NCBI GenBank assembly: GCA_963965975.1
Contig: OZ014413.1
Location: 250,501 to 314,500, forward strand
From: Xestospongia bergquistia
Lineage: Eukaryota > Porifera > Demospongiae > Haplosclerida > Petrosiidae
DNA: 64,000 nucleotides
Reading direction: 5' to 3'
Shown: piece after piece, positions 53,200-63,200 of the stretch
How the letters are laid out: each line of letters starts with the position of its first letter
Numbering within the stretch: position 1 is the first letter of the stretch
Translations under genes and position numbers: made by a program
Notes under the pieces: generated by a model
Databases searched by the model: none
The model's input: only the letters and a program-made list of their open reading frames with translations
Told to the model about the DNA's origin: nothing

Positions 53200-56100
53200 A
53201 TTGCATGCTTAATTAAAAATGCTCAGCAACATATTAGTTGAGATTTATCAATAAAAACAGAATGGTATATATAGCTCATTCAAATTAGTAAGTTAGAGGA
53301 AACAACTAGCTGTGGAAAACTCAAAATCTGCTTTATATGGTCAGAGATATAATGAATTTGACTCTTCCACTGGTCTGTATATAAGTATGAACAGTAGACT
53401 TGTGAACATTAAGTAAACTTGTATGTCCTTTATAACATATATTTAACATCATATGTACTACTAACTCTGTTTTATAACAGGAGACACTGGGACTGTTGAT
53501 TGGAGACATGATGACAATAGTGTTTTAGTCATTTCACCAAGTACCGAACAATGTGAAAATATTGTGAGTAGATTAAAAGAAGAAAAAGAGATAAACAAAA
53601 AATCATTATGGCGTATTGAACTCCGATCATCAACTACTGAAAGTGCCCGAGTACTTATAGACAACCTCGATCAGTTTGCAGTGAGGGAACTTTCTATAGA
53701 AGACAGTTCATTGGACAGTATATGTATATCAACATTGACAAAGAAATTTACTAAAGTAAAGAAACTACTGTTTAATTCCTCCTCTCTTCCTAATGACAGT
53801 ATCAAACAAGTTAGTAATGCTCTAGCACATACAGACACTTCACTTGAAGGATTATTCCTGTGGAATGTTCCTATAACAGTTGACGATGTAAATTGCTTGT
53901 CTGGTGTGATAAGTAATAACAAGACATTGAAAATACTAGACCTCTCCAACTGTGACATCACTGATGAAGGTGTCCAATATATCTATGAAGGAGTTGCTAA
54001 AAATCAAACACTGACTATGTTAGCTCTCAGTAATAATCTTCAGATCACTTCAGCTAGTACCAGTGCAATAGTTGAACTAATAAAAACAACTAAATCATTA
54101 GAAATACTATACCTTCGCAATACTTCACTAAATGATGATGATATCGAGACAATTAGTACTGCACTAACTGAACATACTACATTAAAGCAGCTTGTGTTAT
54201 CTAAACAACATGAGAAAATTTGCAGGACTTTTATTCCTACTATTAAAGAAAAGCTCTATTTTGTAATGGAAAAGCCAAGTGAATTTGAAATAGGTATGTA
54301 TTATTTACTTACTTAATTGAATCATATTATAGTAATAGCATTAACACTCCCTACATATTTGATTGTTCAATGAAATATATTGGCATTACAAAATCATTGA
54401 ATATTGCAGTCTCAGTGCATGGCAATCTTTCTTTCTGCACTAGCAATGACTGATTTACAGTTTAAGGAACTGTCTCTAAGTATTATTACAATAGAAATTC
54501 CAGAAAGTTTTTTTTTCTCTGCTTTTTCTTTTATAGCCAATGAAAACTCAAAAATTTAAAATATTTTAGCAACTATTTTCACAGATGCTACAGCGTATTA
54601 ATTTTATAGAACTGTTTGCTTTTGTAGACCTAATATATATATATATTAATTTTGAGTACTTAACTAGCAACTCAGTCAAACACCCACTGCCATAATTAAC
54701 AATAAAATGGACAATATTACAGTTTAGTAGTCTTGTCTCCAGCTGGTCATGCCTATAACAAAAAATTAGCTGAGGATAAGACTATTCATTTTATTTTATT
54801 TTCTTAACTGTGGCTACCTTTATATCAAATACTATTCTTATTACTATATATTATCTCATTAATTATAGTCACTGCTTCTACTAGTGATGATCATGACTTA
54901 CATAATACAAAGCAAGAGAAAGATAGACATATAGCTAAACTTACTCGTAAACTACAGTCTGTTACTAGAGAAAAGGTAGAGAGTCAAGAGATCATAACAA
55001 CACTTCAAACAAAACTCAAACAGTATAAGCAACAGCTCCTAAAGACAAAAGGTTAAAAATGTAACAATTAATTATTTCATTTACCATAATTTATGTTATT
55101 TCAGATATTTCCAGTTATCTTCCCACACTGGCTGTTATTCTACAACCAGTACAAGAAGATTGGGAACAACTTGGTCTACAACTTAATATAGATCAATCTG
55201 TACTGACTGATATCAGAAATAAAAGAGATTCTATTGAACAAATGAAGTACTTGTTAGAGGAATGGGCTCTAAAAGGAGGTACATTGACACAACTTGAAGA
55301 GGCTTTAATTCATATTGGCAAGAAAGAGGTCATTTCTGGTATGTTATACATGACTGTTAACTTTGACTGTGGTTTATCAGTTGAGCAAGACATTATCTCT
55401 CTTGTCATCTTTTATTATTAGATTTACATGCTCTACAAGAGAAGGAGAGTATTGTTATTGACACTAAAGAACAGATTTCTACCAAATCCAATGATAAATC
55501 AGGTAACCTACATACTATATATTATAGTTATATATAAACTAGTGTTCTATATAAAGGAGATACTAAGAAGTACATAGCTGGCTATACATGCCTATCAGTG
55601 TTATTACTAATCTTCCTCACTGAATATAATGGTTGCTTCTATTATTCATCATGTCATTGATATATATACAATATGATAACCAATTTAGCAAGTATTACAT
55701 AGTGCTCTTCATAAACCATATTTCAATAGTTCAGTTGATATTAAGAGCAGGTGTAGCTATTTGGATTGTGTTCCAAAAGATAATGATTATTAAAATCAAT
55801 ATTACCTAGCTGCTTAAATCATTTTAGAAGTAATGATCCAACCAGTCTTTTTATCTTCTTATGTTTATCTATCCTAGTCCTTTATTCTTTATACTTTATG
55901 TATTAGATTATCCTGATATGGACAGTGAACAACAACAAGATCGATCATCATTTGACACTTTATCAGGTACATGTACATTAATAGAGATATAACTATGTAC
56001 CTCATGTAAATAGAGAAGATGAAACTAATGGACAGAATGAGTAAAGCAAAGACATTAGAGATTGAAAGGATGACAAAAGAGAAAAAAGGTAAGCTATAGT

Positions 56101-58926
56101 ACTGTTAGTAGTACATACCATATATGGTTATTTTCTATAGCTACTGATAAAGTATTAGTTGAGAAACAAGAAGAGATTGAGAAGTTGACCAGAGAGAAAG
56201 AAGGTAAGCTATAATACAATTAGTAGTACATACCATATATGGTTATGTTCTATAGCTACTGATAAAGTATTAGTAGAGAAACAAGAAGAGATTGAGAAGT
56301 TGACAAGAGAGAAAGAAGGTGAGCTATAGTACTGCTAGTAGTACATACCATATATGGTTATGTTCCATAGCTACTGATAAAGTATTAGTAGAGAAACAAG
56401 ACAATAATTCTAAAATAACCCTAACCATGAGTGCTATGACAACAGGTGTGACTGATCATGCTTGAGCCTTCTTACTAGTACTAGGTTGTGTCTCTGCCTC
56501 TTTTTTAGTATTTTTTAGTAATAGTCTTCCACAGACACTGTTGCTAATTATACAACCTTTGTAGCTCTTGACAGTGTTGTTCTTCACCAAAGTGATGAGG
56601 GAGAAATAGAAATATTTTATGGCTATACTAAACCAAACTCTAGCTTTATTACATTGAGTCAGTATATTCCAAAACAATTATAGGATGATTTTTTTAATTA
56701 TAATCAGGTTTAAACTTTAATTATAATGTTCATTATATAGGAAAATGGAGGATCATAATCTTTTTCATAAGTATTAGTATTCTACTGCTGGCAATTGTTA
56801 TTATTAGTTTCACTAGTACTAATGTAATGGAAGGTAAGCTAACAATCTAAACTCAAAGATTTCTACACATAATAAATGGGATAGGCAGATAATGAATGCA
56901 TGGAAAAATATGACAAAGGACTCTTAAGACATATTTCAGCCTGCTATACACTGTATCCCACAAGGTTCTAAGATTATTTTTGACCATACGTGTCTGATAT
57001 ATATATATATATTGTATGTATGTCCACTTTTACAATTTTAATTTGTTGTTGTATATGACTTTTGAGAGTGATAAATGAAATTAACTCACATAAAGTAACT
57101 GCTGACACACTTATCAACCAATGAATATTATTACTTTTGCCATGAGCACTTTAAACTAGACTGAACTGATCAAAGCTCTGAGTTTTGTGACTTATGAAAA
57201 CATATTTGAGCAGTTTCATATGTTCTGCCAACTCTCTAGTCTTATTAAAACTTACTGGCCATCTAGTCCCTTATAACAACAACATTACTTATCTTAGGAT
57301 AATTTTTATAATTAAAACCTTGTTTAAATGTTCTTTTTTTACAATTGCAGTTCCTATAGATACATCTTACATTAAAAAGAATGTCATTGGAGGAACAGCA
57401 GACATAATACACTGGGCTGATGATTCTTTTAGAATGGATATACAACCTGGAAGTTTTACAAAGGGACATAATGTTGATATATTAGTTTCTATGAGTCGTT
57501 CTCATCAATTTGAAATCCCCAAAGGATATAAACTTTTTTCTCAAACTTATGAAATAAGAGTCAGTGAAAAGCTTCAACAACCAGTGACATTTACATTAAA
57601 ACATAATGCAGCTATCTCTACTGAAGATGAAGCTAAGTCACTTGTTATTCTTCACCAAACTGATGAGGGAGAAATAGAAATATTACAAGGCTATACAGAA
57701 CCAAACTCTAGCTTTATTACATTTCAATTGACAGAATTAAGCAATGTATCAGTCATTGGACCTAACGACATTAATACTAAATATGTACTGTCCTTTTACC
57801 GACAAAAGATTAATAGTAATGATAACAATCCTCAATTGCAGATACTTGCCCTTGTTTCCCAATCAGAGCAGATTCTGAAGGTTTCTTATACTGTGTATAT
57901 ATATTTCATTATAATCATTTGTAAATGTTTTAGAAAAAGAGAGATGAGCTGTTGAATGGTGTTTGGATAGCTGATGATAACCCAATTCCTCACAATGTAG
58001 AAGTGAAAGGAACCAAATTATCCCTGGAAGTAAAACCTAAAGGTTGTTGGAATATTACTGATGACAGCAAATTATATGTATGTAATTTATTGATGTATTC
58101 ATAAATTAAACAGTTATGATTATTTCAGGTAACAATGACATCAGAAGATGATTCAAACACTGGTAGTGTAGTAATGCAATGGAATACAAGTAACTGTCTT
58201 GTCCAGCAATCAAAGATAATATTTTGTAACACATATGATAAAAGAGAATATAACACCTTTGTTAATAGTATGTTATAATTTTAAATGACTTAAATTCTAA
58301 TTTTACTTTTTTAATAGATCAGATAATGCCACCAAAGTTACAGGATACTATTTGGAAAAAAGTCAAAGGTATAGTATTATATATATTATTTATTGACAAT
58401 TTTATCAAAATGTTGCAGACAATTATATACTTATAATAACATTTATTGCTATATCTTTTATTGGACTTGTTGTCCTTTATTTCTGCTACAAGTTTGGACC
58501 TTTGAAAGGTAAATTGTTCTCTTTGAAGCTTTTAACAAAACTTACATAATATCATTGCAGATCATTGTATAACAATAGTAATCATTATTGCACTCATGAC
58601 GATACTATTTATTTTATGGATTCTTGAAGCTATACTAGGTATACATTGTTTTTTTAATAGACGAAATATTAATAAGAACATAAATTTATTATAATAGTTT
58701 TTATTTCTTCATCTTTATATAATTTACAGTTTTAATAGGAGTTCTTATGTTGCTATTTGTTGTACTACTTTTAGTTCTTTTAGAGAACTATGGATATATA
58801 TCAGGTTAATTATAATTATAATATTTAAAATAAATTATGACACTGATGCATTTCTTTACTACAGTTTTGGATAGAATTGGTCAAGTTGGAGCTTTCTTGA
58901 GAGATCTATTACCAGGCAATCGATAA
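52249..58926 (+). CDS. Gene H: domain X - LRR - coiled coil - Death - coiled coil - TM - ZU5 - UPA - 3 TM
   Basis: Exons: 52249-52267, 52323-52841, 53481-54293, 54869-55051, 55105-55338, 55422-55502, 55907-55966, 56014-56088, 56141-56203, 56256-56318, 56371-56445, 56741-56833 (TM), 57351-57880 (ZU5-like), 57934-58077, 58129-58267, 58318-58368, 58419-58508, 58561-58638, 58730-58804 and 58865-58926. Intact by eye, with no stops inside chosen exons. Ends with three consecutive hydrophobic exons, so unlike A and F this LRR/Death/ZU5 protein should be membrane-integrated. The Death domain precedes ZU5, the reverse of PIDD. Confidence 0.65.
52323..52841 (+). CDS. Gene H domain X exon
   Basis: S-L-E-E-F-K-T-F-L-G-R-C-F-E-E-L-K-P-Q-L, E-S-F-N-D-V-M-E (core D to N), CTVTNIDCLKKIVNHYKIE, YESAVDKICEEFKHSVL and LLWRAFRNMANRV. 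Intact. The next intron contains the foldback element. Confidence 0.7.
52927..53199. mobile_element. Foldback/MITE-like element inside an (AT)n tract
   Basis: Core about 52953-53165. Left arm TTACAGTAAGATTGTGTATA... and right arm ...GTATACACAATGTTACTGCAA are inverted repeats. Inner arms also pair over about 60 bases (TTTGTGAAATCCCTGAAAC, GTGAAATCACTTTTTCACTT). The centre is TTTAAGGTTTAGGGTTTAGG. The paralogous introns of D (about 19612) and F (about 32305) lack it. Flanks are (AT)n on the left and (ATGT)n on the right. Non-autonomous: no coding capacity. Confidence 0.75.
53481..54293 (+). CDS. Gene H LRR exon
   Basis: RNI-type repeats LKILDLSNCDITDEGVQYI, LEILYLRNTSLNDDDIETI. Two codons longer at the C-terminus than the others (E-F-E-I before the donor). 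Intact. Confidence 0.83.
54869..55502 (+). CDS. Gene H coiled-coil exon, Death-domain exon and linker
   Basis: Exon 54869-55051 is the coiled-coil exon (KLTRKLQSVTREKVESQEII). Exon 55105-55338 is the Death domain (LPTLAVILQPVQEDWEQLGL, MKYLLEEWALKGG, EEALIHIGKKEVI). Exon 55422-55502 is a linker (ALQEKESIVIDTKEQISTKS). All phase 1. This pair is the single-copy version of what is duplicated in gene F. Confidence 0.7.
56141..56445 (+). repeat. Tandem coiled-coil micro-exon array 4 (3 units)
   Basis: Exon starts 56141, 56256 and 56371, spacing 115 bases. The last exon departs after VLVEKQ (D-N-N-S-K-I-T-L-T-M-S) and ends at donor GTGTGA. Same intron signature TAGTAGTACATACCATATAT. Confidence 0.82.
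56565..56683 (+). pseudogene. Degenerate ZU5 exon fragment in gene H
   Basis: After TTTGTAG, reads S-V-V-L-H-Q-S-D-E-G-E-I-E-I then G-Y-T-K-P-N-S-S-F-I-T and stops at 56681. Matches the 3' part of the ZU5-like exon (near 57640-57725, VILHQTDEGEIEILQGYTEP). Its frame does not connect to the next TM exon, so it is a leftover of exon duplication. Confidence 0.6.
56741..56833 (+). CDS. Gene H transmembrane exon before ZU5
   Basis: Acceptor CATTATATAG. Reads G-K-W-R then IIIFFISISILLLAIVIISF and T-S-T-N-V-M-E-G. A full-length hydrophobic helix flanked by Lys/Arg on the N side. Phase 1 on both sides, joins 56371-56445 to 57351. Confidence 0.6.
57351..58368 (+). CDS. Gene H ZU5-like and UPA-like exons
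   Basis: Exon 57351-57880: V-I-G-G-T-A-D-I-I-H-W, FRMDIQPGSFTKGHNVDILV, YKLFSQTYEIRVSEKLQQPV, T-F-T-L-K-H-N-A-A-I. These are the core strands of a ZU5 domain (F.ippgaf....i.v). Exons 57934-58077, 58129-58267 and 58318-58368 follow in UPA position (N-G-V-W-I-A-D-D-N, VTMTSEDDSNTGSVVMQWN). More diverged from A and F than they are from each other. Confidence 0.6.
58419..58926 (+). CDS. Gene H C-terminal membrane exons
   Basis: Three exons each encode one hydrophobic helix: 58419-58508 (LIITFIAISFIGLVVLYFCY), 58561-58638 (ITIVIIIALMTILFILWILE) and 58730-58804 (VLIGVLMLLFVVLLLVLLE). The last exon, 58865-58926, ends in R-D-L-L-P-G-N-R and TAA. With the TM at 56741 the protein would cross the membrane four times, which puts ZU5-UPA on a loop between TM1 and TM2. 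Topology is inferred. Confidence 0.62.
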
Positions 58927-59727
58927 ATCTAGAAGATCCATAAATAAGAAACTCCACTATAATTATACAATAGTCTTAAAATTATAATTAGAAATAGAAA
59001 ACGCTGACATTATATGAAAACGCTGACATTATATTATATTATATATCATATATGTATTTAGGTTATATATATTTGTAGTGTAGGAACACTTAGTACAGTT
59101 TTAATAACTTATATTTGCTGCTAAATCCAAGGCTATGTAACAATTGCTGATTATTTTTATATATTGTCTGGAGATTAGACTATCAAATCATTGGAGACAA
59201 TCAATAGAAAGAGAGAGACACACACATTTTCATATTAGACTGGCATATGAGAACAAAAAAGAGATAGAGAGAAAGGAGATAACAATTAAGATACATAAAC
59301 ATCTTTCTAATGATGTAATATAATAGAATCACATGTACATGTAATGTATTTTGTTATCTAGATGATCATGAGAGCATATACCACATGGAGACATTCCATT
59401 GTTATAATTAGTTAGTAATAGCAACAGCAAATATATAACATACTCTAAATATAAATTATTAACTTATTGTTTATCATTATGTTTATTAGTGTACTCTTTG
59501 TAAACACCTCAATATCTTCAGACATAGAATATTAAGTATAGTAGATTGGAGAATAGCTGTACAAACTGATCAATAATTAATATCATGTATTTATATTATA
59601 ATTTTAGTGACAGTTTAGACAAGTGTCAAGGAGGTGAAGTAATTTGTGCTTTTAATAATACTGATGTATGAATGGATGGATGGATGGATGGACAGATTTA
59701 TACATATAATATATGTGTGCTTTGTAG

Positions 59728-59858
59728 AACTACTAAATGATATACTTATGGAGTTTGAAAATACTGTTGATTTAAAACCAATAGTTGAGAAATTACAGAG
59801 TACAATTGATTCATTAGTGATAAAAGTTGAAAATATGCTTAAAGCTAAAATGTCATAG
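59728..59858 (+). pseudogene. Truncated copy of the gene G helical domain exon
   Basis: After acceptor TTTGTAG, reads E-L-L-N-D-I-L-M-E-F-E-N then VDLKPIVEKLQSTIDSLVIK and stops at TAG after K-A-K-M-S. Matches the first 45 residues of exon 45137. The rest is replaced by a minisatellite. Confidence 0.6.
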
Positions 59859-59859
59859 T

Positions 59860-59990
59860 TTATGGTACTCATAATGTCAGTGGTGCCCAATGGTACCCTT
59901 AATGTTTGATACCCAATGATGTCCATAGTGTTTGTAATGCTCAATGATACCTGTAGTCTCAGTGGTGTCTTATGGTGCATATAGTGCTTG
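59860..59990. repeat. Degenerate minisatellite
   Basis: Loose repeats of about 20-25 bases built on GGT(A/G)C.CA.AATG(A/T) and (C/A)TAGTGTTTGT words (GTGGTGCCCAATGGTACCCT, TGATACCCAATGATGTCC, TGCTCAATGATACCTGTAG). Directly follows the truncated exon. Confidence 0.45.
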
Positions 59991-60206
59991 TGGTGAGGTT
60001 TTTGCTATCAAATAAAAACAATTTGTCTCATAAGATAATTATTTACATGTTGTTAGAGTCATTAATGAATTCCTACAGTATTTGTTTTCCCTAAAGGACT
60101 TCTAAGGTAAATGTATGAATATTATTATGATAATTAATTTATACCAAAAATATTTTATTATAGTGGCTTCATTACTATAATAGCCTCTCCCACATACACT
60201 GATGAC

Positions 60207-63200
60207 ATGGCAGTAAATCTGACTAAAGAAAACAAGCTAGGTAGTCATCAGTTAGGTAAGTACATAATATGATATATCTATTATATTCTGAGGTATTACA
60301 TTACATCATAACTTCTTGACTTTTTATGATTAGATGTTGGTTGTTTAAAGGATATCATAGATGCTTTGAGAGAGAGTTATTTTCCTAATCATAGATGGTT
60401 TCCTCTTGGTCTACAACTGGGTCTACTACAACCCACTCTGACAGAGATTGAAGCAAACCACAGAGATGATGTGGAGAGATGTCTTCATGAATGTTTGACT
60501 AAATGGTTGAGCAGAACTGATAAGGTTGATGAGAATGGTGGTCCTACAATATATTCTTTAGTTGATGCTCTCAAGAAAATAGGAGAAGTAGCTACTGCTA
60601 TAAAAATAACAGAATTATTAAGTGAGAAATTAATCTTTAACTGACAATCTTTACTTATATATTGTCCACTCCAGCTTTGAAGAATTTTTTTAAAAAACTG
60701 GCACCAAGTTCTCTTCCAACTGAAGTGACACATACATTATTAACAGAAGGAGTCATCACCAAGGAGACATTTTATGAAGTGGAGAGATCAGGAGGTTTGT
60801 TAGCTAATGGTCCATTGAGAACACTATCAAGTACTGTGTCTAAGGATCCTAACCAATTAAGAGTATTTGGTTCTGTCTTATTACAATCTGAAGACACAGT
60901 ACATGTTGGACAAGATATACTCAAAGAATATAGTAAGTAGTTGTAATTATAATTTTTTATAAAATATTTTCTTAGACAAAGTATTTCCTAAAGTAACTCT
61001 TGAGTTATCCTTTCAAAAGAAATTTGATGAAATGAAAGTGACATTTGGAAAACTTATTCATATTGTTGCACCTCTCATTGCAAAGGGGATTCCTTCACTG
61101 CAAGAGCTCAAAACATTTCTTCGAAGATGTTTCCGTGAACTAAAACCTCAATTGTCTATAGCTGAATCATTTGATGATGTTATGGAGTTAGTGGAAGACA
61201 AATGTACAATTATTAATATTGTCTGTTTAGAGGCTATTGTCGATATGTATAATATTACTGAAGCCAAACAGCATATTAAGGATTATCAAGCAGCTGTTGA
61301 TACATTCTGTAATGAAGTTAAACTAAATGTCTGTGAAAATCAAAGTTTTTTAACAAACCTATCTACTCTACTCAAATGTGAAACTGTTGAGTTTGTTTTG
61401 GAGTGGGAACCAGATGACTACACTCTAACTCAAATCAGAGATCTGTTAACGGAGGCCTTCAAAGATATCGCTAAAAGAGTACAGATTAGAGTAATAAAGA
61501 GAGGCAACTCCGTCATTGTGACCTGCTATGCTCCACGACATATAATGGATGTTTTACTGATTGAAGCAGAGAAGAATCTTGACCTACTGAAAAAGTTGGG
61601 GTTAATTAAGTTAACGATTGGGTACTGTACTCTTTGGGATAGACGTACAAGAGACAAGGTAAGAGACGAGTAGTACTAGATAATGTGTGAGTGTTGATAT
61701 ATAGGAGATAAAAGGACTTGAGGAGGAGACTAGAAAGGCATTAGCTGAAGTAAATGAGTTAAAATCTTCTCTTGAAGGTGAGTGTTACAATGCAATAATA
61801 ATGTATATTTAAAATGTTGCTCTGTATAATGGGAATGTCTTAAAGTACATTTATAATATTCCATTTAGCTTATACCAGTATGGATGAAAAACAATCAATT
61901 GACACTTTATCAGGTACATGTACATTAATTGAGATATAACTATGTACCTAATGTAAATAGAGAAGATAAAACTATTGGATAGAATGAGTAAGACAAAGAC
62001 ATTAGAGCTAAAGTCAGTGAAACAGTCATTACAAAAGAAAGAAAGGGAGATTGAGGAATTGAAATCTAAACTCAAAGAAAAGGAAGGTAAGATGAATACT
62101 GAAGTAATGGTATGATTATCAACTTAACAATGTCACTATATGTATTATAATATGTACTATAGAAACTAGTATTATGGAGAGAAAAGTCATACAATCAACT
62201 AAACAGTCATCAGGTATGTTAGTACTCATTGTAATGCTATATTGATTAAATAGTTATTCTATTACTTAATTAGAAGACAAAGAAAAAGAGATAGAGACAC
62301 TACAGGAGAAAATAACATTGCTAACTTTACAATTAAGTGAGAGAGATGAAACGATCAGTCGGGCAGGATCAGAAGTTAAAACACAATCTAAAATAAGTAA
62401 AGCAAAAACAATTGTAATAAAACAATTTAAGTCTGCTTTTAAAAGAAAGGAAGGTAAATTAAAACTTAAACTATAAAGGAATTTATTTCATATCTCTAGT
62501 ACCTAGCAGTGTCGACAATGATGATCTACTATTGTCTTCAGTTAAACACTCATCAGGTATAGAGTAAAGTATAACAGTAATGTGTAAAAGTTAACTTAGA
62601 TCATCATTAATGTAGTTATCAAGTATCTCTTATAAATTATAGCTATGTGTCCAAATATGGTATTCAAGGATCAAATAGGTATTCGTCAGATAAAGTAATA
62701 TAACAGCAAATTAACCTTATTAGAATGAGACCATTATACCAGTGGTAGCCACTTAGTATCGTTCTTGTTATCATATTGATACTAACGGTAGTCTTTCTGG
62801 TTCTATTATTTCATAATCATGTTACAAACTAGAAATCTTTCCCACTAGGATCACCAACACTAGACAAACATATTGTAAAAATAGAGAAAGGTCATAACAA
62901 TGAATCTAGTGAGAATCTTCTCTTCTTACCTCATCAAGAAGTTAGATCATCAAGTGATACCTCATTAACAGGTAACACATCCTGTCATACATGTAGTCAT
63001 CAGAGTATATCTCCTTTATATTATAGCATACAGTGATGTCCAAACAGAAGATCACACATTATCAACTACAGGTAGATCTAATAATTGCTTAAAAGAAGAT
63101 AAATTATCAGTCAATTACATTAACTGTCTCCTTTTATTATTAGGATATAGTTATATGTCCAGACACAGTAATCAACCATCAAGTGGATACTCGTCAGGTA

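Larger units (their letters stand above)
58927..60163. other. Intergenic region between H and I
   Basis: AT-rich, no promoter block of the shared type. Contains ATGGATGG repeats (59670-59691), the truncated exon 59728-59858 and a degenerate minisatellite (59860-59990). Confidence 0.55.
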
